From the NCBI GenBank assembly GCA_907165275.2, contig OU015650.1, positions 3,998,001 through 4,062,000 of the forward strand: 64,000 bases of DNA. Direction: 5' to 3'. The translations under genes and the position numbers were made by a program. Positions 45,593 to 55,649 of this stretch are shown here, piece after piece. Position 1 is the stretch's first letter. The number at the start of each line of letters is the position of its first letter. Source of the stretch: Zygaena filipendulae (lineage: Eukaryota > Arthropoda > Insecta > Lepidoptera > Zygaenidae). The notes beneath the pieces were generated by a model. It ran no database searches and was not told the origin of the DNA. It saw only the letters and a list, made by a program, of their open reading frames with translations.

Positions 45593-48500
45593 ATGGATAC
45601 TCCATCGACTTCACAGTCGGCACATTCTTCAAAAGATTTTCAGACAGCGCAGAACTCAACAAATATAAGCATATCAAAGCTAAAAGGATCAGCTAACTTC
45701 AGCACATGGGCATTTGCCATAGAATGCATGCTCACTGACCTAGAGTTGTGGGAAGTCGTTGTAAAACCCGCTGACCTCTCCAACCCTGATCAAAAACGGA
45801 AAGATCAGAAGGCTCGTGCGAAAATATGTTTATCTTGTGAAGAATCCATCTACCCCGTTATAAGGTCAGCAAAAACCGCATTTGAAACATTCAGTTGTTT
45901 ACGAAAAGCTTATGCTGATGGTGGACTCACAAGGAGGCTTGCACTGATGAAAAAACTCTTAACAAATTCGTTCAAAGGAAAGATTCAACAGTATGTGAAT
46001 GAGTCACTAGCTATCCAACAAGAACTACAAGGAATTGGAGCACAAGTGGATGATGAATTCTTAGCTATTATAATGCTCACTGGACTTCCAGAAAAATATC
46101 ATCCCTTAGTTATGGCCATCGAACACTCTAATATGAAGATCACCACGGAAAATGTAGTGACAGCTCTTCTAAAAGAAGAATCACGAGCTGTACAGTCCTC
46201 AGCAGATACCAGCAGATCTCCAGATACAGCGCTATGCACCAAGAAACAAACAAAGAAGAAATTTTGTTCCTATTGTAAAAAATTAGGGCATATAGTGAGT
46301 GAATGTAGGATTCTAAAAAATAAGAAAAACAAGAATGTTTCGGTTTCGTCAAATGTTTGTACAAATTATACTTCCGAATTTACACTTTCATCTTGTTTCA
46401 CTAATCGTTCACCCACAGGTTCACAAGATTGGTTTCTTGATTCCGGCGCAAGCTCCCACATGAGTAACAGGAGAGAGTGGTTCGAGTTCTTGTCCCCTCA
46501 CGTAACTCCTATCACTGTGGCAAATAAGGAGACTTTATTGAGTCATGGTAAGGGCACTGTAAATATAAATATTTCCGATGGTGTAAATAAAATTAGTAAT
46601 GTATTATATGTTCCTGGTCTCGCTACAAATCTTTTATCTGTAAGTAGTTTAGTTAAGAAAGGATTCGATGTATTGTTTACGCCGAAAGGCGCAACAATAT
46701 TTCAAAGCGGTGGCTGTCATGTGACAAATCCCGTCATTGCCACAGGGTCGAATCACAACGGTATGTTTAGATTAAATGTAAATAAATTGCATTCCTTGTA
46801 TACTTCCACCAAGGAGTCTGCACTACTTTGGCATAGACGTCTTGGCCATCTTAATACAAAGAGCATGGATATATTAAAAAATAAATGTATCGGCCTAGAC
46901 TATATTGGAAGTTACCACGGAACATTTATTCCGTGTCTACAAGGTAAATTTTCAAAGAAACCGTTTAAGAGCTCAAAAAGTAGATCGAGTAAAGTCCTAC
47001 AACTTATTCATTCGGACTTATGCGGACCTATGAGTACGCACTCGTGGGGCGGAGCCCTATATTTATTAACATTTACCGACGACTACTCTCGTAAAACTTT
47101 TGGATATCTTTTGAAAACAAAAGCCGAAGTTTACACAAAGTTTGTCGAATTTAAGCATTTAGTCGAAAATCAAACGGGAGAAAAAATTAAAATTCTCCGT
47201 TCAGATAATGGTCGGGAATATGTAAATAGCGACATGATAACGTTTATGAGGGAGAATGGTATAGTGCACCAAACCACGGTGCCGTACACTCCTCAACAAA
47301 ACGGAGTTTCAGAACGTGTAAATAGAACGATCATTGAAAAAGCAAGATCTATGCTAAAAGACTCGAATTTACCTTTAGCGTACTGGGGAGAAGCGGTAAA
47401 TACGGCAATTTATTTAAAAAATCGTTCACCCACGCAAGCTTTAAATAACAAGATTCCAGAAGAAGTATGGACCGGCAATAAAGTCGACCTTTCTCACTTG
47501 CGAATCTTTGGCTGCGAAGCTCACGTCCTCGTACCCAAAGAAAAGCGTTCAAAACTGGAATCCAAAACTAAAGTTTGTATCTTTGTTGGCTATTCTATAG
47601 AAAGCAAAGGTTATCGCTTAATAGACCCTAATAATCCTCGGCAGATTATTATTGCTAGAGATGTAGCGTTTATTGAAGATAAAACGCATGAAGAGTCTAA
47701 TCCAAATTCCTCACATAACGAAGAGTCACCCCAACCACAACCATCTGTAATCTTTGTACCCATTCAAAATGATGAAGAACCAGTTTCACAGCCACAACAT
47801 CAAGTACAGTCAGACAGTGAAGACACTCAACCCGAGATGTCACCATCTTTAGAACAGCTGACTATACCGGATGAACCTCTTACTCATGAAGTTTCCCCAA
47901 TTATTTCTGAACCTGAACCCATTGTAGAGACATCAACTGAAAGACGATACCCTCTCCGAGACAGGCGTCCTCCTGAGAGATATCAGGAGAATCTCTACAT
48001 GACATCAGATCAGGAACCAGAAACTTACAAAGAAGTTACAGAGCATCCGCAAAAAGACAAGTGGCTAGAAGCGATGAAAGCAGAATACAATTCATTGATT
48101 CAGCATGGAACCTGGATTCTAGTTGATAGACCATCCGGCAGGAAGACAACAAAATGTAAATGGGTATACAAAATAAAAAAGGACACAAGTGGGAACATTA
48201 CAAAATACAAAGCCAGACTAGTAGCCAAAGGGTTCACCCAAATAGCTGGAGTAGACTATGGTGAAACTTTTTCACCAGTTGCTAGGCTATCTTCAGTAAG
48301 GCTTTTGTTTGCATTTGCTGTGCAATATCGGCTACAAGTACATCACCTTGATGTAGAAACTGCCTTTTTAAACGGTGACCTAGAAGAGGAAATTTATATG
48401 GAACAACCAGAAGGTTTTGCTACTGATCCAAAGGGGAAAGTATGCTTACTTAAAAAATCCCTATATGGGCTTAAACAAGCTCCGCGTCAATGGAACAAAA

Positions 48501-49543
48501 AAGTATGCCAAGCGATGGCTGCTCTGTCGCTGACTCAAGCCGCATCAGAACACTGTCTTTACTATAAAAGAGACGGACCTAATGATTTTATCGTTATCGC
48601 AGTGTTCGTCGACGATTTCTTTTTTATGACAACCAATAGTGATTTAAAAGATAATTTTGTAAGCGAACTCAAAAAGACGTTTACAATTAAAGATCTCGGT
48701 CCTGTCAAAGACTGCCTCGGTATGAGAGTCGTACAAAGTGAAGGCAGTATAACCCTCGATCAGACAAAATATATCGAAAAATTACTAGACAAGTTCGGTA
48801 TGAGCGACGCGATCTCGGTCACTACGCCAATGGAACTTGGGTTAAAACTCACTGTTCCGGAAAAGGAAGAAGAAAATCTAGAAGTCCCATATCAGGAGCT
48901 TATCGGCTCATTAATGTACATTTCTATATGTACAAGACCTGATATTGCCCACACGGTCTCGTACCTATCTCAGTTCAATGCACATTACGGGGGGGTACAC
49001 TGGAAGGCCGCTAAGCGAGTCCTTAGATACCTTAAGGGTACGAAGGAACTCAGACTTCACTTCAAACACGGTGACCACTCTTACCCAGTAGGTTACGCTG
49101 ACGCCGATTATGGAAGCAATCTTGTGGACCGTCGATCATTCACTGGATTCACCTTCCTGATGAGCGGTGCACCTGTGTCGTGGGAAGCTCGCAAACAGCG
49201 AACAGTTGCACTTTCCACAACAGAAGCTGAATATATGGCTTTGGCTGAAGCTTGTAAAGAGGCCATATATTTAAAGACGCTCATCAGTGAAGTATTCTCG
49301 GTCACTCATCCCATAATCATTCATACCGACAATCAAAGTTCACTCAAACTAGCTCATAATAACACCTATCACGCACGTACTAAACACATTGACATCAAAC
49401 ATCACTTCATTAGAGACTCACTATCACACCACGACATACAAGTCAAATACATACCCACAAATGACATGGTCGCAGACATTTTGACAAAACCCTTGCCGAA
49501 ACTGAAACATTTTAAATGTACAAATTCTTTAGGTTTAGGCTAG
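45593..49543 (+). CDS. Copia Gag-Pol polyprotein (1316 aa), open
   Basis: Domain order is Gag-protease-integrase-RT-RNase H. Gag has the CCHC knuckle CSYCKKLGHIVSEC near residue 226. Protease DSGASS is near 281. Integrase starts with HRRLGH near 413, with DDE-type residues in HSDLCGP, RSDNGREY and NGVSERVNRTI. Reverse transcriptase runs from about residue 820 (KWVYKIKKD, ARLVAKGFTQ, LDVETAFLNGDLEEEIYM) with the active site FVDD near 1005. RNase H has GYADADYGSNLVDRRSFTGF, STTEAEYMAL and TKHIDIKHHFIRD. There are no stops or frameshifts. One oddity: the second zinc ligand pair of the integrase N-terminal domain reads FIPC where copia proteins normally have CxxC. The ATG lies 79 bases after the LTR, after an A-rich leader. 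Confidence 0.95.
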   Translation: MDTPSTSQSAHSSKDFQTAQNSTNISISKLKGSANFSTWAFAIECMLTDLELWEVVVKPADLSNPDQKRKDQKARAKICLSCEESIYPVIRSAKTAFETFSCLRKAYADGGLTRRLALMKKLLTNSFKGKIQQYVNESLAIQQELQGIGAQVDDEFLAIIMLTGLPEKYHPLVMAIEHSNMKITTENVVTALLKEESRAVQSSADTSRSPDTALCTKKQTKKKFCSYCKKLGHIVSECRILKNKKNKNVSVSSNVCTNYTSEFTLSSCFTNRSPTGSQDWFLDSGASSHMSNRREWFEFLSPHVTPITVANKETLLSHGKGTVNINISDGVNKISNVLYVPGLATNLLSVSSLVKKGFDVLFTPKGATIFQSGGCHVTNPVIATGSNHNGMFRLNVNKLHSLYTSTKESALLWHRRLGHLNTKSMDILKNKCIGLDYIGSYHGTFIPCLQGKFSKKPFKSSKSRSSKVLQLIHSDLCGPMSTHSWGGALYLLTFTDDYSRKTFGYLLKTKAEVYTKFVEFKHLVENQTGEKIKILRSDNGREYVNSDMITFMRENGIVHQTTVPYTPQQNGVSERVNRTIIEKARSMLKDSNLPLAYWGEAVNTAIYLKNRSPTQALNNKIPEEVWTGNKVDLSHLRIFGCEAHVLVPKEKRSKLESKTKVCIFVGYSIESKGYRLIDPNNPRQIIIARDVAFIEDKTHEESNPNSSHNEESPQPQPSVIFVPIQNDEEPVSQPQHQVQSDSEDTQPEMSPSLEQLTIPDEPLTHEVSPIISEPEPIVETSTERRYPLRDRRPPERYQENLYMTSDQEPETYKEVTEHPQKDKWLEAMKAEYNSLIQHGTWILVDRPSGRKTTKCKWVYKIKKDTSGNITKYKARLVAKGFTQIAGVDYGETFSPVARLSSVRLLFAFAVQYRLQVHHLDVETAFLNGDLEEEIYMEQPEGFATDPKGKVCLLKKSLYGLKQAPRQWNKKVCQAMAALSLTQAASEHCLYYKRDGPNDFIVIAVFVDDFFFMTTNSDLKDNFVSELKKTFTIKDLGPVKDCLGMRVVQSEGSITLDQTKYIEKLLDKFGMSDAISVTTPMELGLKLTVPEKEEENLEVPYQELIGSLMYISICTRPDIAHTVSYLSQFNAHYGGVHWKAAKRVLRYLKGTKELRLHFKHGDHSYPVGYADADYGSNLVDRRSFTGFTFLMSGAPVSWEARKQRTVALSTTEAEYMALAEACKEAIYLKTLISEVFSVTHPIIIHTDNQSSLKLAHNNTYHARTKHIDIKHHFIRDSLSHHDIQVKYIPTNDMVADILTKPLPKLKHFKCTNSLGLG

Positions 49544-49720
49544 TTCTAGGTTTTGTATGTCTTTAGATCATATAGTATGTATATAGGGTGTGTATAGTTT
49601 AGTGATGTGTTTATATGTACAGGATGTTGTTTTTATTATTTCAGTGCTAGTGATAAGTGTATAGTGAATTTTGATATTGTCTTTTGTATTATAATGTGTA
49701 TATACAGGGTGTTCACATTA

Positions 49721-49728
49721 CGGGGGGG
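49721..49728 (+). promoter_or_regulatory. Polypurine tract of the copia element
   Basis: A run of seven G (ACGGGGGGG) abuts the TG of the 3' LTR, the expected place for plus-strand priming. Confidence 0.7.
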
Positions 49729-49887
49729 TGTTAAAACTCCTTGTTTACTTTTGTAATGAGAACACTGACGTTTTGATAATTTTAAATTATACACATTCTA
49801 TTGTTGACGTTCCTTTTGAAACTATAATATATTTATCTTACCTTTTTCACCTGACTTTTATATTACTCTGCTACCCAAGTAACAAGT
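49729..49887 (+). repeat. 3' LTR of the copia element
   Basis: Same length as, and by eye identical to, the 5' LTR. Followed at once by the target duplication CGTAT. Confidence 0.9.
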
Positions 49888-50086
49888 CGTATAAAGATAA
49901 AATTCAACGCAGATGCCGTCAAATTAATTTACATATCATTTATTTTATTAATTTAAGAATGTTTATTTAACCGGCCGGCATGTTTTAACCGGTTGTGACA
50001 AATCGGTTGCTATGTAATAATATTTTGTAAAGTTTAGGCCAATTTCAAGAACTTCATGCAGACGTATCCAGTACGTTAGATGAACT

Positions 50087-50209
50087 GGGCCCTTATTCAC
50101 TATGATATTATGATGCCGCAAAAACTGTCATTCCCTCGTAATCAAAGAAGTTTTACTCCAAAAAAATACATTTACAAGAAATGTTGTTGGTCATAGTGAA
50201 TAAGGGCCC
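50087..50209. mobile_element. MITE of the GGGCCCTTATTCACTATGA family (123 bp)
   Basis: Both ends carry the 19-base inverted repeat GGGCCCTTATTCACTATGA, and the right end also has AATGTTGTTGGTCATAG shared with the other copies. Smallest of three copies and the best defined. Confidence 0.7.
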
Positions 50210-51225
50210 TGAAGAGAACATGTTGATCCAGGACATATACGTGTCTATTATGCTAAATTCACCTTAATTTCCAAATAAAAATTCCATCCTTAAGTAGGTA
50301 GATAGTTAACCAGTTTACAATTCTCAAAATACAAGATTCTATTTATTTGGATGAGATGTATGTAGGTAAAGGTAAACCACTTTTGTTCAATGCACATTGA
50401 ACCCAGTGATAAATCTATAATTAATAGACCAGATTTTGATTCACTTCCGAAAAAAATAACCATATTTAATACGAGGTTATGGTCGATTCAATGGTCTTTA
50501 AAAACTTTACTCGTCTTGAGAATTAAGTGACAAATAATAATTTATAGCGATTCCATTTCCAAATTTTATTTCCTAGTTATTTTGAAAAATTCACTAAATA
50601 TACTAAATTTAAAAAATGGCGATACATTTTATCCCGACATTTTTAATCCATAAAACAGAACCTGTAGTATGTTGCTCCAAGCTAAGCTTAATCTATCTGT
50701 TTAAACCGCATGAAGATCCGTTTGGTGTTAACGAAGATAAGCGTGAACAGACAGACAAAAGTTTTTTGCTCTTTATACTGTACCCTCTCAAGTTTTGGTA
50801 AATATATTCAATGTACAGACACGTGAACTCTATACTGCTTTATTACAATAGTTAGATTATCTTGACGCTCGCTGGTTAAATGATTTAAGTAGGTACGACG
50901 CTTTCTATTTGCGAAAATCCAATAAGAACATAAATAAATAAATAAACCGTTTAATAAGTAGGTATATCACTTTAAAGTAGACCTAGAGCATGGACCAAGC
51001 AGGGTACGGGTATACTTATGATTACTATCGATTCTTCTTCAGTAGGTACACATCTTTTGTGCAGCCTGTCTGGTTTAACTTGATTTTCTAGTTATTTTTT
51101 ATTCGCCAATATACTCGTACCTGTTAGTGTTCAAGTAGGGTTTTCACTTTTTATTTTTTCAAACGAAGCTAAATAAGATAAGTATAAATAAGTACTTATT
51201 TGTTACACGTATTATAAATATAGAA
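50210..51225. other. Intergenic, no gene seen
   Basis: AT-rich. The stretch 50640-50800 (AACAGACAGACAAAAG, AACCGCATGAAGATCCG) resembles the body of the Helitron-like copies without ends. Confidence 0.45.
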
Positions 51226-51227
51226 TA

Positions 51228-51405
51228 CTAGCTGTTCCCGCGGTTTTATCTGCATTAAATTCTTAATGTTAATTGTACTTGATAATTGTACTTTAGATGT
51301 CTTTTTATGTACATTTGACAACAGGTAAGTACGCATTTCATGATGATTTGATTTTATGACGAGTAGAGGCGTGAAACCGTAACAAGCCAACAAACTCATA
51401 TTCTC
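51228..51405 (-). repeat. Helitron-like copy, degraded
   Basis: CTAGCTGTTCCCGCGGTTTT at the hairpin end. The body is reduced, with AGGCGTGAAACCGTAACAAG near the far side. Confidence 0.5.
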
Positions 51406-51420
51406 ATTTATCTATCTTCT

Positions 51421-51661
51421 ATCTATATATATATAAAATGCTTTGTCCTGAATGACTGATGGATCAACGCCCAGCCTAAACCGCTGATCGTAGAGACCTA
51501 AAACTTGGACGGTGTGTTCTTTGTATGACGTAGGCATCCGATAAGAAAGGATTTTTGAAAATTCAACCGTGAAGGGGATGAAAAGGGTTTGCAAAGTTTA
51601 TATGTAACAATTACGCGAGAACTTGGAAATTATCGCGGCTGAAACCGCGCGGAACAGCTAG
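51421..51661 (+). repeat. Helitron-like copy, third subfamily
   Basis: Starts in TATATATATATAAAATGCTT and ends GGCTGAAACCGCGCGGAACAG then CTAG (51658-51661), T missing. The body (CCTGAATGACTGATGGATCA) differs from the other subfamilies. Confidence 0.5.
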
Positions 51662-51666
51662 TGTAG

Positions 51667-51667
<1 letters not shown>

Positions 51668-51718
<51 letters not shown>

Positions 51719-51773
51719 CCACTTCACAACACACAGATCTACTTGATCCCACACTAAGCTATAAGCTTGTGTG
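51668..51773 (-). mobile_element. 5'-truncated SINE copy with (ATT)n tail
   Basis: An (AAT)n array (51668-51716) is followed by the reverse complement of the 3' part of the SINE at 39541-39785 (CACAACACACAGATCTACTT, GATCCCACA, AAGCTTGTGTGG). The trinucleotide array is therefore the SINE tail, not an independent microsatellite. Confidence 0.75.
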
Positions 51774-52257
51774 GATAATCAATCTAGAGAATAATGAAAG
51801 TTACGAAAGTTGAAAAAAAATTGGAAATTTTTACGATATTTTAATAGGTACGATATTGTAACTGATATTATTAAAATATCGTAAAAAATCAACCAATAAT
51901 AATAAACGACCCAAAAACGTCTTGAAAAAAAGCACCACAAAATCTATGAAAAATCTATCAATAAACAATGTAAACGTTTAACCTCATTTCATATTTTTAA
52001 CATGCAAACTTACTACTCTATTCAGGAAGTATTATTCACGTTTTAATTATTGAGCCATTGACTAACAAACGAACACAGGTTTTTTTAAAATAAACATAGT
52101 GACACTATAAACAAAATACCTACTTATCTGCAGTTTACTTATGTATAAAGCATTAAAATTCTGGTCGAATGTTGACATTGAAATCATGTTGAATTAAAAA
52201 AACAATTCATTAGTGAATACTTATCAACGACTTAACGGACTAACGGCCGCACTCCCC

Positions 52258-52492
52258 GCCGCACTCAGAGTCGACTTTAATGATTACTTAGTTAAGTATA
52301 GATTTTTAAAACAAAACTGCCGCAATCAGACAAGTTTAATAAATTAATGTTAATTGGCATTTAACTAATTAAGTTAAATCTCATTAAATGCCAATTAACA
52401 TAAATTTAGTGAACATCTCTGATTGCGGCAATTTTGTTTTAAAAATCCATACTTAACTAAGTAATCATTAAAGTCGACTCTGAGTGCGGCGG
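52258..52492. mobile_element. Harbinger-like MITE, full length
   Basis: The hairpin runs from CCGCCGCACTCAGAGTCGAC to GTCGACTCTGAGTGCGGCGG. A second partial left end (TAACGGCCGCACTCC) precedes it at 52241-52254, so an older copy was probably the target. Confidence 0.75.
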
Positions 52493-52493
52493 T

Positions 52494-52637
52494 CAGAGTC
52501 GTTTTAATGATTACTTACTTAATTTTAAGTAAAGATTTTTAAAACCAAATTGCCACAATAAGAGACGTTCATCAAATTAATTTTAATTGGCATTTAACTA
52601 AATTTAAGTCACTTAATTAGTCTGATTACGGCCGTTA
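52494..52637. mobile_element. Diverged partial Harbinger-like MITE, tandem to the previous copy
   Basis: Starts CAGAGTCGTTTTAATGATTA and reaches CTGATTACGGCCGTTA. It matches the family but has many differences, so it is older than its neighbour. Confidence 0.6.
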
Positions 52638-52639
52638 TA

Positions 52640-53480
52640 TATTTAATTCGGATACTAAAAAAGATTCAGAATCCGTTCAATAGTTCCAGAGATTACAAAC
52701 GAAATAATTTTATAACTTTAATTAGAACTAAACAGATACCTATGCTTTGACTCTGCTTTTTAGTAAGGACAATTTAGACAGAGTCCATTCTTCACATTTT
52801 ACGACTTAATTTCACTGGGATCCAGAACTGGTTCCTAAAAATGTTTTTTTTTTAATGGAAACATAATAGGTATATATGGAAAAAAAATTATGATACCTAC
52901 ATAATTAGATAAGTAGATAGGTGTTATAGAGCATTTTAACCTTTACTAAATTACATTTTATTATTTTTATAGCTGGTTCTGCCCACACAATTCACCGAAG
53001 CTAATGCTATAGTGCTAACATTAGGTAAAACTCGTTGCTAATTTTAACAATTCAACCGTTTATTTATGTTATTCGACATTTAAATATTTAAATCGTCAAG
53101 AAAAGGTTTCTTAATTTTATTTTAATAACGATGTTGTTATCAAGACAACGATATTATTAAAAAAAGATTAATTACCCACCTACGGATCATCATAAAGCAA
53201 GGTCGGATGGACAAGATCAACCAAGACAAGAGAAACCAATACTTATAGGTACACTTCCTACAAATGTCGAGAACAACGATACTTTTTAAGGAAGTTCGGT
53301 ATAGCCGGTAATTTTATAATTATTGTTGTATTCAAAATCATTTTACTCGTAGGTACTTAGTTTTACAATGAAATATACAATTGTATAGACGAAACATAAA
53401 ATAATATTCAATATAATAAATGTAATCAATTATCATCATTGTATGTCAGCATGTGAAAAGAATCGTGATTCGCATTGAGT
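52640..53480. other. Intergenic, upstream of the 101-aa gene; no gene seen
   Basis: AT-rich. No open frame or repeat end that I can name. Confidence 0.5.
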
Positions 53481-53490
53481 ACCAATTTCA

Positions 53491-53498
53491 TATAAATA
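53491..53498 (+). promoter_or_regulatory. TATA box of the 101-aa secreted protein gene
   Basis: TATAAATA 63 bases upstream of the ATG. A TCATTTAG initiator-like stretch follows about 28 bases later (near 53519). Confidence 0.7.
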
Positions 53499-53553
53499 AA
53501 AACCTATCCGTAAATTATCATTTAGTATTTAAATGTATTTATAATCAGACACG

Positions 53554-54973
53554 ATGAAGTCTATGGCTCGTATTGTATTTGTTGTCTTCGTGTTTAGCTT
53601 TGGTGTTGTTTTCACCAGTAAATTAGGTAAATTACAATCTGAAGATCACGTGGTGCTCGTTGCGCCGGTGCTGGCACCTCCTGATGATTCCCGGTCGAGG
53701 AGCACGGAGACAGCGAAGGATTTTCCTCTTCTGATGCTCTTGTCCACTGATCAGAGAGCGTCTAAAGCTAATGAACAAGTTAACGTTGGAAATCACCAAC
53801 CGATTTATGTGAAGGTAAGCGCAAAACGTGTTTAATTGTTACACTTTCACGTCTTATTTAGGTACTCTACCGATTAATGAAATTTTTCTCACACGTTGTC
53901 AGGGGTAAACAGAAAAGGGCCTAGAGTAGATTTATCTCTGGAATAACGCGGGTGAAACCGCAGAGAACAGCTAGCATAATATATATCGCAGGGAAATTGA
54001 ATAACACGTAGCTTAGGTACAACCGGCAGACGTTTTGTATGACGTTGAGGATAAAAAACGTTTTGTACTAAGTAAGGTTTGAACTGTCACCAAATCAGAT
54101 ACAAATGGTACGAATTTCCTATGTCCAAGTATTCTCCTCAACGCAATTTCTGTTCTCAGCATGAATTATGCAATATTCCAACAATAGTAAATACCTATAT
54201 GTATATATACACGACAATGTGCAGCAAAAAATTCCATTATTATAATTTTAATATAATATAATCGAATTCGTAAAACCTGTTTTTTCTTTTTCACCTAACA
54301 AAAAATAAGGGTTATTAATTGTGACATTTTCTGCAACAAATGACTTCATGGTAAGTACCCACATAGTATAAGTATGCACTGATGATCTTTTCTGCAAACT
54401 ATGAAAAAAAAAACTTTTCTCCTATATTTCTATCTGTCTAGAAGAGATTGGACTGTCAAAAAAGGTTAGCATAGGACAGGTATAAAAAAAACTCATTAAA
54501 CTCAACACTGAAACAAATTTTTCAATATCATTGCAGGTCACTGTTCTATAATTTGTAAGTATCCTTTATTTTGAACTTTTTTGGAACAAGGGGAAAAACT
54601 TATTACCCATATAATGTATGTTTATCGTTTATATAGCTGTTCCCTCGCGGTTTCGCTCGTGTGAATTTCGGAACTCCCTCGGGGACTCAAGGATATTGTA
54701 GCTTCCAAACCATGAAAAAAATTTAAGAAAAGGTTCAATAGTTTAGTTTAGTAGAGTTTTAATTTAGTAGAGTTTTAGTTTAGTATAGAGACTACCCCCT
54801 ACATCCAGACTAAGTTTGATTGTAGTATTTTTTTTTATTTTTAATATTTTTAGTGTAAAGTCGTTATACTCGTTTCGTATAGAAAACGTTTTTGGTAATT
54901 AGTTTATTAGACATTAATTTTATTTCAGAAACTCGAGCAGCAAACCCCACATAAAGAGGATGGTGAAGAGTGA
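53554..54973 (+). CDS. Small secreted protein, paralogue of the Gly-rich gene, 2 exons (101 aa)
   Basis: Exons 53554-53814 and 54929-54973 join in phase 0 (GTGAAG|GTAAGC ... TTTCAG|AAACTC). The signal peptide is MKSMARIVFVVFVFSFGVVF. The conserved core is VVLVAPVLAPP (residues 33-43), then a hydrophobic FPLLMLLS, then HQPIYVK before the intron and KLEQQTPHKEDGEE to the stop. The gene at 58978 has the same order and the same intron position (IVLVAPVLAPP, FPILILLA, QQPIYVQ|KLE). This one stops where the paralogue begins its cleavage site and Gly-rich region. I do not recognise the family. The TATA box and AATAAA (55041-55046) support an expressed gene rather than a broken copy. Confidence 0.75.
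53843..53974 (+). repeat. Helitron-like copy in the intron of the 101-aa gene
   Basis: The body TTACACTTTCACGTCTTATT leads to GGGTGAAACCGCAGAGAACAG and CTAG (53971-53974). The 5' end is missing. A second, minus-strand degraded copy lies at about 54636-54820 in the same intron (AGCTGTTCCCTCGCGGTTTC). Confidence 0.5.
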
Positions 54974-55040
54974 GAAAACTAACCAAAATAGGTATATTAT
55001 TATATGTATATGTTATTACATCTCTGTAGATATCTACTTA

Positions 55041-55046
55041 AATAAA
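55041..55046 (+). promoter_or_regulatory. AATAAA poly(A) signal of the 101-aa gene
   Basis: AATAAA 68 bases after the TGA stop. Confidence 0.65.
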
Positions 55047-55072
55047 GAAATATTGTACGTCTTTATTATACA

Positions 55073-55345
55073 CTAGCTGTGCCCCGCGGTTTCACCCGCA
55101 TGAACTGTTTTTGTATGACAACTATACGTATTTTTCCCAACATCAGATTTAAATGAAACTTTTAGCTTAATCTACCTGTGAAAACCGCATGAAAATCCGT
55201 TCAGTAGGTTCGCAGATTACAGACAGACAGAAAATAATTTTAAAACCCTTTTTTTGTGGTTGGTTATTACTCTTCTTTTATCAATCCTGTCAATTTTTGC
55301 TAAAAATATTCAATGTACAGAATCGCGGATTCTACTCTTTTATTA
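55073..55345 (-). repeat. Helitron-like copy, fourth subfamily (tandem pair, first)
   Basis: CTAGCTGTGCCCCGCGGTTTC at the hairpin end. The far end carries TTCAATGTACAGAATCGCGG and ATTCTACTCTTTTATTATA. It is followed directly by a second copy. Confidence 0.55.
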
Positions 55346-55350
55346 TAATA

Positions 55351-55640
55351 CTAGCTGTGCCCCGCGGTTTCACCCGCGTGAAAAGTTTTTATGCAATAAC
55401 TGTTTTCTCCGACATCCGATTTAAATGAAACAGACTTAGCCAGACTTAGCTTAATCTACTACTGAAAACTGCATGACAATCCGTTCTGTAGATGCGGAGA
55501 TTATCGCGAACAGACAGACAGACAGAAAAGAATTTTAAAAACTTTTTTTGGGCTTGGTTACTCTTCTTTTATCACCCCTCTCAATTTTAGGTAAAAATAT
55601 TCAATGTACAGAATCGCGGATTCTACTCTTTTATTATAGT
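55351..55640 (-). repeat. Helitron-like copy, fourth subfamily (tandem pair, second)
   Basis: Starts CTAGCTGTGCCCCGCGGTTTC and ends with the same CAGAATCGCGG / CTACTCTTTTATTATAGTA segment as the preceding copy, showing a head-to-tail pair with shared ends. Confidence 0.55.
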
Positions 55641-55649
55641 ATAGATAGA

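Larger units (their letters stand above)
45356..49887 (+). mobile_element. Intact Ty1/copia LTR retrotransposon (4.5 kb), very young
   Basis: Two 159-bp LTRs (45356-45514 and 49729-49887) appear identical by eye. A 5-bp target duplication CGTAT flanks the element (45351-45355 and 49888-49892). A primer-binding site follows the 5' LTR and a G-rich polypurine tract precedes the 3' LTR. One uninterrupted polyprotein frame fills the interior. LTR identity means little time has passed since insertion. The duplication places the LTR end at ...AACAAGT rather than at the usual CA. Confidence 0.93.

Noticed and set aside
51668..51717. Regular trinucleotide array, considered as CRISPR-like or tandem-repeat array
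   Set aside because: It is a simple (AAT)n run without spacers, attached to a truncated SINE 3' end.
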